From: Phaeobacter sp. G2
GTDB lineage: Bacteria > Pseudomonadota > Alphaproteobacteria > Rhodobacterales > Rhodobacteraceae
NCBI GenBank assembly: GCA_025163595.1
Contig: CP104101.1
Span: forward strand, 135,095 to 199,094
Direction: 5' to 3'
Length of the DNA: 64,000 nucleotides
In this document: in pieces, positions 1 to 8,376 of the stretch
Layout of the letters: each line of letters opens with the position of its first letter
How positions within the stretch are numbered: position 1 is the first letter of the stretch
Program-made: the position numbers and the translations under genes
Notes under the pieces: generated by a model
Databases searched by the model: none
What the model saw: the letters and a program-made list of their open reading frames with translations, nothing else
Told to the model about the DNA's origin: nothing

Positions 1-101
1 TCCCTTTGGAAGGTCTCAAGGTGAATGTGGGCACTGTCAAAGATGGCAAGATCACCATCGAAGCGATCGGCGTCGACGTTCCTGACGTTCAGAAGTGGTG
101 A
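1..101 (+). CDS. C-terminal end of a probable ABC transporter substrate-binding protein (5' truncated)
   Basis: An open frame runs from the window edge to a TGA at 99-101 and encodes the last 32 residues of a protein ending in DVPDVQKW. The fragment is too short for a family assignment by itself. It lies just upstream of a Liv-type ATPase gene, separated by a stable hairpin, which is the usual layout for a periplasmic binding protein gene, so that role is inferred from context only. Confidence 0.5.
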   Translation, partial: PLEGLKVNVGTVKDGKITIEAIGVDVPDVQKW

Positions 102-108
102 ATTAATC

Positions 109-132
109 CGGGCGCCGCAGTCGCGGCGCCCG
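109..132 (+). terminator. Intra-operon hairpin after the partial binding-protein gene
   Basis: A 10-bp perfect stem (arms 109-118 and 123-132, sequence CGGGCGCCGC and its complement) closes a 4-nt loop AGTC directly after the TGA at 101. No T-run follows, so it is more likely an mRNA-stabilising or attenuating hairpin than a full terminator. Such hairpins commonly let binding-protein mRNA accumulate above that of downstream transporter genes. Confidence 0.5.
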
Positions 133-156
133 TCCTGATCCTTGGCCCCGGGCAAT

Positions 157-954
157 ATGACCATGCTGGAACTCAATAATGTAGAAGTGACCTATTCCGA
201 CGTCATCCTGGCGCTCAAAGGCGTGTCCATGACAGTCAGTGAAGGTCAATGTATTGCTCTGCTCGGTGGCAATGGCGCGGGCAAAAGCACGACGCTCAAG
301 GCCATCTCGGGAACGCTCAAATCCGAGGATGGAACCGTTTCGGCAGGGTCCATCGTTCTGGACGGAACCCCCGTTCAGAACATGGAAGCCTCGGAAGTCG
401 TGAAGAATGGCCTGATCCACGTGATGGAAGGCCGGCGCGTGTTGCGCCATCTGACGTCAGAGCAGAACCTGATCGTCGGCGGACACATGGTGCCCAATTC
501 CGCCGAGCTTAAAAACCGCCTGGACCATGTTTACACCTTGATGCCTCGGCTTGCCGACCTCCGAAATCGAACCTCTGGCTTCATGTCTGGTGGCGAACAG
601 CAACTGCTGCTGATTGGTCGGGCCATGATGGCCAAGCCCAAGATCATCGCGATTGACGAGCCGTCCCTGGGTCTGGCCCCGATGATGATCCGGGATGTTT
701 ATGAAGTGCTCAAGCAACTCAAATCAGAAGGCACTACCTTTTTCCTGGTCGAACAGAACAGCGCTGCTGCACTGTCGATCGCCGACTACGCCTATGTGAT
801 GGAAAATGGCCGTATCGTGATGGATGGCCCGGCAGACAAGCTCGCTGACAACGAGGACATCAAGGAGTTTTATCTTGGTGTCACCGCGTCCGGCGAACGC
901 AAAAGTTATCGTGCAATCAAACATTATCGCCGCCGCAAGAGGTGGCTGGGATAG
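157..954 (+). CDS. livF: ABC transporter ATP-binding protein, LivF type
   Basis: This is the ATPase subunit of a branched-chain amino acid or carboxylate (HAAT family) importer, 265 residues from the ATG at 157. Walker A (GGNGAGKST) is at about residues 37-45, the signature MSGGEQQ follows near 147, and Walker B leads into DEPSLGLAP. The C-terminus GER..YRAIKHYRRRKRWLG closely matches the other LivF in this window (26571-27380), so the two are paralogues. A TTG at 142 or the ATG at 163 are alternative starts; no clear ribosome site decides between them. It follows a probable binding-protein gene and precedes an SDR gene by 13 nt, so it is part of an importer-catabolic operon that begins left of the window. 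Confidence 0.9.
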   Translation: MTMLELNNVEVTYSDVILALKGVSMTVSEGQCIALLGGNGAGKSTTLKAISGTLKSEDGTVSAGSIVLDGTPVQNMEASEVVKNGLIHVMEGRRVLRHLTSEQNLIVGGHMVPNSAELKNRLDHVYTLMPRLADLRNRTSGFMSGGEQQLLLIGRAMMAKPKIIAIDEPSLGLAPMMIRDVYEVLKQLKSEGTTFFLVEQNSAAALSIADYAYVMENGRIVMDGPADKLADNEDIKEFYLGVTASGERKSYRAIKHYRRRKRWLG

Positions 955-967
955 GAAAGGAACGAAG

Positions 968-1756
968 ATGAGTGAACTGCTATCCATCAAGGGTCGTACC
1001 GCAGTAGTAACCGGAGCGGGTCAGGGCGTGGGCCGACAAGTCGCGCTTTATCTGGCTGAACACGGGGCCGGTGCCGTCATCGTCAACGATTTTCACGCCG
1101 AACGGGCCGAAAGCGTTGCCGCGGAAGTGGAGGCAGCCGGTGCAAAGGCGATGCCGCTCGCGTTCGATGTGTCGGATTTCGACGCGGTCGGCGCGGCGTT
1201 TGCCGAGGCTCAGAACGCCTTCGGCGGCGTGGATATTCTGGTCAACAATGCAGGCAACGCCGGGCCGACATCGCGTCTTGACGATCTTGTCCCGTTTTGG
1301 GAGTCGGATCCCACCGAATGGCGCCGCTGGATGGCGACCAATTTCGATGGGGTTCTGAACTGCACCCGTCACGCCATGCCCTTGATGGTCAAAGGTGACT
1401 ATGGGCGCATCGTGACCGTCATTTCCGACGCCGGTCGCGTCGGCGAGCCGCATCTGGCGGTTTATTCCGGTGCCAAGGCCGGTGCGGCAGGCTTCATGCG
1501 GGCCATCGCCAAGGCGGGTGGCCGGTTCGGGATCACCGCGAATTGCGTCGCCCTGGGGGGAACGAGAACGCCGGCTGTTGCCGACCTGATCCCGGATGCA
1601 GAGACCGAGAAGCGGGCATTGTCGCAATATGTGATCCGCCGTCTGGGCGAGCCGGAAGATCCCGCCGGAATGATCCTGTTTCTCTGCTCGGATGCCGCCA
1701 GCTGGATCACCGGACAGACCTATCCGGTGAATGGCGGGTATTCTTTTGCCTGCTAG
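968..1756 (+). CDS. Short-chain dehydrogenase/reductase (SDR)
   Basis: A classical SDR of 262 residues, probably oxidising a hydroxyl group of an acyl-CoA or a related alicyclic intermediate with NAD(P). The cofactor motif TGAGQGVG is at residues 15-22, NNAG at 93-96, the catalytic serine near 153 and YSGAK at 166-170. The start ATG at 968 has the purine-rich AGGAAAGGAACG just upstream, and the gene follows livF by 13 nt. An upstream in-frame extension to 824 overlaps livF and is rejected. No substrate can be assigned; in this setting it may supply the 3-hydroxyacyl-CoA dehydrogenase step. Confidence 0.88.
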   Translation: MSELLSIKGRTAVVTGAGQGVGRQVALYLAEHGAGAVIVNDFHAERAESVAAEVEAAGAKAMPLAFDVSDFDAVGAAFAEAQNAFGGVDILVNNAGNAGPTSRLDDLVPFWESDPTEWRRWMATNFDGVLNCTRHAMPLMVKGDYGRIVTVISDAGRVGEPHLAVYSGAKAGAAGFMRAIAKAGGRFGITANCVALGGTRTPAVADLIPDAETEKRALSQYVIRRLGEPEDPAGMILFLCSDAASWITGQTYPVNGGYSFAC

Positions 1757-1781
1757 AGCCGAAAGCGGACGGAAGCCGCCT

Positions 1782-2885
1782 CTAGCTGGCGCTGTCCGAA
1801 AGAACGCTGTCATTGTCTGCGCCAAGCTCTGGTGGCAGGTCAGGGGCTGCGGTCTCGAAACCATCGAACTTCAGAGGCTGGACAAGGAACGTCTCGGTCC
1901 TGCCGCTGTCATGCGCGATCGTGCGCAGCAACTGTCGCGCACGCACATGGGGGTCGTCCAGCGTTTCGACCAAGGAATTGACCGGACCCCAAGGCACGCC
2001 CGCCTTGTCCAGAAGATCGCCCCATTCGGCGCGCGTCTTGCCGACCAGAACCGCCGCGATCTCTTCGCGGAGCGCGTCCTTGCGGGCGACACGGTCGCGG
2101 CCTGTCAACGGCGCAAGATCCGCTCTGTCGATCACATCGCAGAACGGTTGCCAGAACCAGTCCTCATGCGCGATGGACAAGGTCATGAGCTTGCCGTCCT
2201 TGCAGGTGAACACGCCGTAGCCCGGCTCGGCGATGAACTCGCCCAGCGGTGTGCCGTTGGCCGCCGGAACAAGGAATGCCGTCAACATCGAAACCACAGC
2301 GTCCGACATGGACACGTCCACGAAACGCCCCTGTCCCGTCCGCTGGCACGATACGACCGCCGACAGGATTGCGATCGCCGCGAACAACGCCGCGCCCACA
2401 TCCGCGAGGGGGATCGCCGGAACAGGGCCCGGTTGCCCTGCATCGGCCTGATCGGCCAGCAGGCCGCCAACGCCTTCGTAGCTCAGGTCGTGGCCGGCAC
2501 GGTCACGATAGGGGCCGTCCTGCCCGTAGCCCGAAATCGACACGTAGACCAGCCGCGGGTTGACGCCACGCATGTCCTCGAACCCGGCGCCCAAGGCCGC
2601 GAGCTTTCCAGGGCGGAACCCTTCGACGATAACATCCGAAACCTTGGCCAGTTCGCGAAACCGTGCCAACCCGTCGACCGATTTCAGATCCAACGCGACG
2701 CTGCGCTTGCCCCGGTTCAGAGCCCGGAACAACGGCGGAAACTGCCGGGCCGGATCACCGATGCCCGGACGTTCGATCATGATCACCTCGGCCCCCATGT
2801 CGGACAACAGCATTGTCGCGTAGGGGCCGGGAAATTGTTCAGCAAGGCTGAGAATCCTCAGGCCGGCCAGGGGTGCATTACTCAT
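1782..2885 (-). CDS. CaiB/BaiF family (class III) CoA-transferase
   Basis: A 367-residue class III CoA-transferase or related racemase. The N-terminal pattern AGLRILSLAEQFPGPYATMLLSDMG is shortened here to its hallmark PGPYA...LSDMGAEV at about residues 19-34, and the expected catalytic aspartate is Asp133 in AGHDLSY. The GHD context is the one seen in alpha-methylacyl-CoA racemases as well as CoA-transferases, so either CoA transfer or 2-methylacyl-CoA epimerisation is possible. The ATG at 2885 has GGAG about 10 nt upstream; a 31-residue extension to 2978 is rejected. It is divergent from the crotonase gene at 2998. Confidence 0.88.
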   Translation of the reverse strand: MSNAPLAGLRILSLAEQFPGPYATMLLSDMGAEVIMIERPGIGDPARQFPPLFRALNRGKRSVALDLKSVDGLARFRELAKVSDVIVEGFRPGKLAALGAGFEDMRGVNPRLVYVSISGYGQDGPYRDRAGHDLSYEGVGGLLADQADAGQPGPVPAIPLADVGAALFAAIAILSAVVSCQRTGQGRFVDVSMSDAVVSMLTAFLVPAANGTPLGEFIAEPGYGVFTCKDGKLMTLSIAHEDWFWQPFCDVIDRADLAPLTGRDRVARKDALREEIAAVLVGKTRAEWGDLLDKAGVPWGPVNSLVETLDDPHVRARQLLRTIAHDSGRTETFLVQPLKFDGFETAAPDLPPELGADNDSVLSDSAS

Positions 2886-2997
2886 ATCAGTCTCCAGCTC
2901 TTGTTTTGTCCGCGTGCGGGTCCGACCCAGTGCAGCGCAGATCGCCGGGAAAGACAAGACAAAAAACCAAACTTCCATTATTTTTCAGGATCTTAGC

Positions 2998-3786
2998 ATG
3001 AATGAAGCAAAGCAGACGCTATTTGTTGAGCGGGTGGCAAAAACTGAATGGATTACCTTCCAGCGCACCGAACAGCTCAACGCGATGTCAACGCAGATGT
3101 TGCGAGAGATCGCGGCCGCGCTGGAATCGGCGCTGGCCGACGATGCGGTTCGCACAATTGTCCTGACCGGTTCTGGCCGGGCATTCTGCGCCGGTGCCGA
3201 TCTGAAAGAAGTTGCTGGCACCAAACATGCACCGGGCGAGCCGGATCTGATTGATCTTGTCGATCACACGTTTGGACTGATGCGACATGGGCCCAAACCC
3301 GTGATCGCCGCCGTGAACGGGCTGGCCATGGCGGGCGGTCTGGAAATGGTGATGGCCTGCGACCTGGTCTTTGCCGCCGAAAGCGCGCAACTGGGCGACG
3401 CACATTCCAATTTCGGGGTCTTTCCTGGAGCAGGCGGTGCGGCGATCCTGCCGCGCAGGATTGGACTGAACCGCGCGAAATACCTGCTGTTCTCGGGCGA
3501 GAACGTTTCGGCGCGGGACATGATGGACTGGGGGCTGGTCAACAAGGTCGTCACGGACGAAAACCTGCGCAACGCGGTGCAGACCTTTACCGACAGGCTG
3601 GCAGACAAAAGCCCGGCGGTCTTGCGCCGTATGAAGGCGGTTGCTAACCGGTCGCTGGATGTGGACGAAACCGCCGCCCTGTCCGAAGAGATGCTGAACC
3701 TGCGCGCGCACATGCGGTCCTGGGACATGCACGAGGGCCTGTCGGCGTTCAATGAAAAGCGAAAACCGCAGTTTCGCGGATACTAG
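2998..3786 (+). CDS. Crotonase-family protein (enoyl-CoA hydratase/isomerase)
   Basis: A 262-residue crotonase-fold enzyme. The two oxyanion-hole segments are visible as FCAGADLK at 63-70 and GLAMAGGLEM at 108-117, with a possible catalytic Glu116. At the position of the second hydratase glutamate the segment reads GDAHSNFGVFPGAGG (133-147), with His136 in place of glutamate, so a simple hydratase mechanism is uncertain. The ATG at 2998 is the first start after the divergent promoter region. It is followed after 16 nt by a thiolase gene with a good ribosome site, and the two are probably cotranscribed. Confidence 0.85.
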   Translation: MNEAKQTLFVERVAKTEWITFQRTEQLNAMSTQMLREIAAALESALADDAVRTIVLTGSGRAFCAGADLKEVAGTKHAPGEPDLIDLVDHTFGLMRHGPKPVIAAVNGLAMAGGLEMVMACDLVFAAESAQLGDAHSNFGVFPGAGGAAILPRRIGLNRAKYLLFSGENVSARDMMDWGLVNKVVTDENLRNAVQTFTDRLADKSPAVLRRMKAVANRSLDVDETAALSEEMLNLRAHMRSWDMHEGLSAFNEKRKPQFRGY

Positions 3787-3802
3787 ATCAGGAGGACAAA
3801 CG

Positions 3803-5041
3803 ATGCAGGACATTTACGTCGTTGGCGTCGGGATGACGCCGTTCGGAAAATTCCGGGACAAAACCATCAAGGCCATGACCGGCGAGGCCGTCGCCGCCGC
3901 CCTTTCAGACGCCGGAGTGACGGCTGATCGCATCGACGGCGCGTTCTTCTCGAACGCGGTGCAGGGCCACATGGAAGGCCAGCACATGATACGGGGCGAG
4001 ATCGCGCTACGCGAGATGGGCATTCAGGGCATTCCGGTGGTGAATGTCGAAAACGCCTGTGCCAGCGCCTCGACCGGGTTCAAACTGGCGGTGGATTTTC
4101 TCAAGGCGGGCAATGGCGATTGCTGCCTCGCCATAGGCGCCGAAAAGATGTATTCCGACGACCGCGCGTTGATGTTTTCGGCCTTCGACAGCGGCTGGGA
4201 CGTCAGCAACGGCGACGAGGTCGCGCAACGGCTGGCCGATCTGGGTACCGGAGTCGAGGAACCCGAAGGATCGAAATCGCCCAAGCCCTACAGCGTGTTC
4301 ATGGATGTCTACGCAGGCTTCGCGCGGTTGCACATGAAGACCTTTGGCACCACGCAGGAACAGTTCGCCGCCGTCGCCGCCAAGAACCATGCACATTCCG
4401 CGCATAATCCGCTGGCGCAGTATCGCGATGCCATGAGTGTCGATCAGGTTCTGGCCGCGCCGCCCATCACCTATCCGCTGACCCTGCCGATGTGCGCCCC
4501 GATCTCGGACGGTGCCGCGGCGGCCGTGCTGTGCACGGGCGAAGGGCTCAAGCGGCTGGGGCTCGATCCCGCCCGCGCGATCAAGGTCAAGGCCGCGATC
4601 CTGCGCTCGGGCACCGACCGTCCGCCGGAAGATTACAAGAACCACCTGACCCGGCTGGCCGCGCTTCAGGCCTATGAACAGGCCGGGCTCGGCCCCGAGG
4701 ATATGTCAGTTGCCGAAGTGCATGACGCCACGGCCGTCGGTGAAGTGATCCAGATCGAGAACCTCGGGTTTGTCGAATTCGGTGAGGGCGGCCCGGCCAG
4801 CCTGCGCGGCGACACAAAGATCGGCGGACGCATTCCGGTGAACCCTTCGGGCGGATTGGAATCCAAGGGCCACCCGGTCGGGGCCACCGGTATCGGGCAG
4901 GTCTTTGAACTGGTCACGCAGCTGCGCGGCGAAGCCGGCGCGCGTCAGGTCGAAGGGGCACAGAACGCCATTGCCGAAAACGGTGGGGGCTTGCACGGGG
5001 TAGAAGAAGCTGCCGCCTGCGTCACCATTCTCGGCCGCTGA
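3803..5041 (+). CDS. Thiolase of the SCP-x type
   Basis: A 412-residue thiolase-fold enzyme of the SCP-2/SCP-x branch, which typically cleaves branched or bulky 3-ketoacyl-CoA. The nucleophilic cysteine is Cys86 in NACASAS, followed by the conserved VHDATAVGE and GGLESKGHPVGATG segments and a C-terminal NGGG. An AGGAGG ribosome site (about 3790-3795) sits 7 nt before the ATG at 3803. The gene is between a crotonase and an acyl-CoA dehydrogenase (15-nt gap), so these three form one beta-oxidation operon. Unlike the thiolase-like gene at 13894-15045, the cysteine is retained here. Confidence 0.9.
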   Translation: MQDIYVVGVGMTPFGKFRDKTIKAMTGEAVAAALSDAGVTADRIDGAFFSNAVQGHMEGQHMIRGEIALREMGIQGIPVVNVENACASASTGFKLAVDFLKAGNGDCCLAIGAEKMYSDDRALMFSAFDSGWDVSNGDEVAQRLADLGTGVEEPEGSKSPKPYSVFMDVYAGFARLHMKTFGTTQEQFAAVAAKNHAHSAHNPLAQYRDAMSVDQVLAAPPITYPLTLPMCAPISDGAAAAVLCTGEGLKRLGLDPARAIKVKAAILRSGTDRPPEDYKNHLTRLAALQAYEQAGLGPEDMSVAEVHDATAVGEVIQIENLGFVEFGEGGPASLRGDTKIGGRIPVNPSGGLESKGHPVGATGIGQVFELVTQLRGEAGARQVEGAQNAIAENGGGLHGVEEAAACVTILGR

Positions 5042-5056
5042 AACAAGGAAAAAACT

Positions 5057-6223
5057 ATGGAAAACGTGATCGCCGCCGCTCAGGCAATCTATACAGACGA
5101 GCAACGCATGTTGCTGGAGCACTTCCGCAAGATGGCCGAGGCAGAGTTCGCTCCGCTGGCCGAGAAATACGAAGACCTCGGACACCCGCCCGATGCGAAA
5201 ACGCTGAAGTCCCTGTTCGCCAAGGTCGAGGAATTCGGGCTGATCAGCGGCCTGATACCCGAGAAAGACGGCGGTGCCGGAATCGACCGCATGACCTATG
5301 GCATCCTTTACGAGGAACTGGCCCGGATATGGGCCGATCTGGCAATTGCGGTCCTGATCCAGGGTCATGCCGTGTTCGCCGTCAACCTTTTGGGAAATGC
5401 GGCGCAGAAAGAGGCCTATCTGAAGCCGCTCCTGCGCAGTGAACGGATCTGTGCCACGTGTATTTCCGAACCAGAGGTCGGCTCGAACGTGCGCGAGGTC
5501 AAGACCCGTGCAGACCGCGAGGGCGACAAGATTTTCGTCACCGGCCAGAAGCTCTGGATTTCCAATGGGGCCCAGTCGGATTTCGCCATCGTTGTCTGCA
5601 ATCTGGACGACGGTATTTCCATGGTCATCGTCGACCGTGACACCGGCGGATACGAAAGCCGCGAATTGCGCAAGATGGGGCTTGTCGGTGCTTCGACCTG
5701 CGAATTGTTTTTCGACCGGGCGGAAACCACCGCCGAGCATGTTCTGGGTAATGCGGGCGGAGGCCTGTTCCAGACTTTGAAGCTGTTTGAAAGCGCTCGC
5801 GTGTTTGTCGGCCTGACGAGCATTGGCATTGCCCAGGCAGCGTTGGAATGTGCCGTCAAATATGCGCAGGATCGCGAACAGCATGGCAAGCCGATCGGCG
5901 GGCACCAGTTGATCCAGGGCTACCTGGCCGACATGGCCACGCACCTGGATGCAGCGCGCCTGTTGTGTCAGCGCGGGCTGCAACTTTTGGACCTGGGCGT
6001 GCGCTGCGACACCCAGACCTCGATGGCGAAATGGTATGCGACAGAGATGGCGGTAGAGATCGCCGGAAAAGCGGTGCAAATCCACGGCGGCAACGGCATC
6101 ACCAAAGAGTTTCCAGTCGAACGGCACTTTCGCAATGCCAAGGTCATGCCGATCCCGGACGGGACCACCGAGATTCAGAAGCTGGTCATCGGCCGGAACC
6201 TGACCGGGTTGAACGCGTTCTGA
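5057..6223 (+). CDS. Acyl-CoA dehydrogenase
   Basis: A 388-residue FAD-dependent acyl-CoA dehydrogenase, introducing the alpha-beta double bond of an acyl-CoA and passing electrons to ETF. Family marks are CISEPEVGSN, GQKLWISNGAQSD and a C-terminal HGGNGITKEFPVERHFR. In the segment that carries the catalytic glutamate of medium-chain enzymes the sequence is IPDGTTEIQ, with aspartate rather than glutamate, so the base may be shifted or specialised. It is the last gene of the 2998-6223 operon and is followed by a strong bidirectional hairpin. Confidence 0.92.
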   Translation: MENVIAAAQAIYTDEQRMLLEHFRKMAEAEFAPLAEKYEDLGHPPDAKTLKSLFAKVEEFGLISGLIPEKDGGAGIDRMTYGILYEELARIWADLAIAVLIQGHAVFAVNLLGNAAQKEAYLKPLLRSERICATCISEPEVGSNVREVKTRADREGDKIFVTGQKLWISNGAQSDFAIVVCNLDDGISMVIVDRDTGGYESRELRKMGLVGASTCELFFDRAETTAEHVLGNAGGGLFQTLKLFESARVFVGLTSIGIAQAALECAVKYAQDREQHGKPIGGHQLIQGYLADMATHLDAARLLCQRGLQLLDLGVRCDTQTSMAKWYATEMAVEIAGKAVQIHGGNGITKEFPVERHFRNAKVMPIPDGTTEIQKLVIGRNLTGLNAF

Positions 6224-6233
6224 CTCTTGAACT

Positions 6234-6273
6234 GACTTGGGAGCGGCCAGGATGTCCTGGCCGCTCCCAAGTC
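6234..6273. terminator. Bidirectional terminator between convergent genes
   Basis: A perfect 19-bp inverted repeat (arms 6234-6252 and 6255-6273, beginning GACTTGGGAGCGGCCAGGA) with a 2-nt centre lies between the convergent stop codons at 6223 and 6304. Its position and stability fit a terminator serving both strands. No long T-run is present on either side. Confidence 0.75.
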
Positions 6274-6303
6274 TGTTGGAACGCTTTCCGGTTTCAGCCG
6301 ATC

Positions 6304-7500
6304 TCAGCCGTCTTTTTGGTTGACGATCAGTTCTGCATTCTCGGGTAGTTCCGCAACAATGCTCACCTCGTCGGCGCGAATTCGTGCATGCAGTTTGAAG
6401 GTTTCGATGGCGGCTGTTTCCGCAGCAGAAGCGTCGGCACCGTCTTCCAGCACAAGCGAGAGGCGGATCATGTCGCGATCGTTCTCGCGCGTTACCACGG
6501 CCTGCGCGGCCGTTGCGCCGGGCGTACCGATGACAACTTCTTCGATCACGCGTGGATAAACGAATATCTCGCGCACTTTGACCGCTGCGCCGACCCGGCC
6601 CTGCAGTGCGGAAATCCGGCTGACGGTGCCATCCGCGTTGCTTTCCAGCGCAAAGGCGCTGTCGCCGGTACCGAACCGGATCATCGGCCAAGTTGCATCG
6701 CGCGCGGTCACAACAACCTCGCCCGGTTCCCCGTGAGCGACCTGTTCTCCACTGTCCGGATCGCAGATTTGCACCACGCGGTCGGGATGAACTCCATAGC
6801 CTTCGCCGCCATCCTCATAGGCGACAAGGCCCAGATCCGCAGTGGCATAGGCAGCCCAGGTGGAGACGCCATAGTCGGCCTCAATCCGGCGGCGCTTGGC
6901 CATCCAATCGCCCATCTCTCCGCCGAGGAAGGCCGTCTTTACCTTCCATGCGTCGCGGCCATAGGTTTCGATCACTTTGTCCGCCAGCGTCAGGAAAAAC
7001 GCGGTCGAGGCGCAGATCGAGGTCACGCCGGTTTCGACGATGATCTGTGCCTGAAGCTCGGTATTGCCAACGCCTCCGGGGATAACCGTGGCGCCGGCGG
7101 ACTGTGCCGCTTCGTCGAACAGCAAGCCTGCCGGCACGAGGTGGTACATCCAGGTGTTCAGGATGATAACCCCGGGCCCCACGCCGGCCGCCTTGAACAG
7201 CAGGTCCAGACCGTGGCCGCCACCGCCCGATAGGGCCGGTTCGAAAATCGGGCCGGGGGATACGTAGATCCGCCCGATATCCTTGAGATCCGATGCGAGG
7301 AACCCGCCGAAGGGTGGATTGTCACGCTGGATCTTCAGAAGCTCCTCCTTCTTCATCACTGGAAGACGCGAGAGGTCCGCCACCGATGTGACGGCTGCCG
7401 GATCAAATCCGGCAGCCGTAAATCGCGATTTCAGGCCAGGAGCCTTTTCGGCCGCAGCGGCATAGGCTTGCGCTATATCTTGGTAGATATCTTCAGACAT
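6304..7500 (-). CDS. PaaK-like AMP-forming acyl-CoA ligase with atypical P-loop
   Basis: A 398-residue member of the phenylacetate-CoA ligase branch of the ANL superfamily. The C-terminal half shows FGTGDSA and the linker GRVGAAVKVREIFVYP typical of PaaK-like ligases, which place acyl-AMP formation and CoA transfer in one protein. The usual Ser/Thr-Gly-rich P-loop ending GKP is not seen; the corresponding region reads YVSPGPIFEPALSGGGGHG. The ATG at 7500 is chosen because GAGGAGG lies 7-8 nt upstream, while the ATG at 7506 is too close to it. It follows a crotonase gene on the same strand and ends the 11801-6304 transcription unit. The substrate is unknown. Confidence 0.8.
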   Translation of the reverse strand: MSEDIYQDIAQAYAAAAEKAPGLKSRFTAAGFDPAAVTSVADLSRLPVMKKEELLKIQRDNPPFGGFLASDLKDIGRIYVSPGPIFEPALSGGGGHGLDLLFKAAGVGPGVIILNTWMYHLVPAGLLFDEAAQSAGATVIPGGVGNTELQAQIIVETGVTSICASTAFFLTLADKVIETYGRDAWKVKTAFLGGEMGDWMAKRRRIEADYGVSTWAAYATADLGLVAYEDGGEGYGVHPDRVVQICDPDSGEQVAHGEPGEVVVTARDATWPMIRFGTGDSAFALESNADGTVSRISALQGRVGAAVKVREIFVYPRVIEEVVIGTPGATAAQAVVTRENDRDMIRLSLVLEDGADASAAETAAIETFKLHARIRADEVSIVAELPENAELIVNQKDG

Positions 7501-7527
7501 TTCCATGCCTCCTCGTCCAATCAGGCG

Positions 7528-8337
7528 TTAAAGCGGGCAGTCCTTGCGGAAGTTCGGCGCGCGCTTCTCCCGATGTGACAGAACGCCTTCCCTGACGTCT
7601 TCACCCATGAAACCGAGCATCTCCAGCGCGGTCGACGCATCGAAGATCGGGCCAGCCTGGCGCAGCCAGTTGTTCAGCGAATACTTGGTCCAGCGGATTG
7701 CGCTTTGCGAGCCGTTGGCCAGCTCGACGGCCGTGTCCAAAGCGATTTGTTGCAACTCGTCATCTTCGACGCACATTGAGACAAGGCCGATGCGCTCGGC
7801 CTCTTCGCCCGAAACCGGCTTACAAGTCATCAGATAGTATTTCGCCTTGGCCATCGAAGTCAGCAGCGGCCAGATGATCGCCGCGACATCGCCAGCGGCA
7901 ACACCCAGGCGCGGGTGACCATCGACAATCTTGGCCTTCTTCCCGGCAATCGAGATGTCGGCGAGGATGGCAACCACAAGACCGGCACCGGCCGCAGGTC
8001 CGTTGATCGCGGAAATGATGGGTTTGTTGCAGTTGATGATGTTGTAGACAAGGTCCTTGGCCTCTTTCCAAGTCTTCATGATCTCGTGCGAGTCGCCGAT
8101 CATTTTTTCAATCAAGCTAAAATCACCGCCGGCGGAAAACGCCTTTCCCGCGCCGGTTACAATGACCGCGTTGATGTCGGGATCACGGTCGATATCGATC
8201 CACATGTCCGTCATCTGGGTATGGGTTTCCGCGTCCACGGAATTAAAGGACTCAGGGCGGTCAAAAGTGATGCGCAGGACGCGATCCGCCGGGTAGTCAA
8301 ATTTCAGTTTGTCGTACTTTGCATAGCGCTCCGACAT
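7528..8337 (-). CDS. Crotonase-family protein (enoyl-CoA hydratase/isomerase)
   Basis: A 269-residue crotonase. Oxyanion-hole segments are AFSAGGDFSL and INGPAAGAGL. The stretch that normally holds the second catalytic glutamate reads IVDGHPRLGVAAGD, with arginine at that place, so it may act as an isomerase, a hydrolase or a specialised hydratase rather than as a classical hydratase. GGAGG lies 9 nt before the ATG at 8337. It sits between the acyl-CoA dehydrogenase pair and the PaaK-like ligase in one operon. Confidence 0.85.
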   Translation of the reverse strand: MSERYAKYDKLKFDYPADRVLRITFDRPESFNSVDAETHTQMTDMWIDIDRDPDINAVIVTGAGKAFSAGGDFSLIEKMIGDSHEIMKTWKEAKDLVYNIINCNKPIISAINGPAAGAGLVVAILADISIAGKKAKIVDGHPRLGVAAGDVAAIIWPLLTSMAKAKYYLMTCKPVSGEEAERIGLVSMCVEDDELQQIALDTAVELANGSQSAIRWTKYSLNNWLRQAGPIFDASTALEMLGFMGEDVREGVLSHREKRAPNFRKDCPL

Positions 8338-8376
8338 AGTTCTTTTCCTCCGTAGGGTGTGGGTATGAGTATGGGT

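Noticed and set aside
1731..2996. Long plus-strand open frame of 421 codons
   Set aside because: It lies antisense to a clear CoA-transferase gene (1782-2885) with conserved motifs; its own translation is rich in Arg, Gln and His and shows no family.
2886..2997. Possible sixth operator in the divergent region between the CoA-transferase and crotonase genes
   Set aside because: No TCTAAC-N4-GTTAGA-like sequence is there; the imperfect inverted TTGTTTTGTC and GACAAGACAA are too far apart and mismatched.
4706..6691. Minus-strand open frame of 661 codons
   Set aside because: Antisense to the thiolase and acyl-CoA dehydrogenase genes; it crosses their ends and a strong terminator, and has no recognisable domain.
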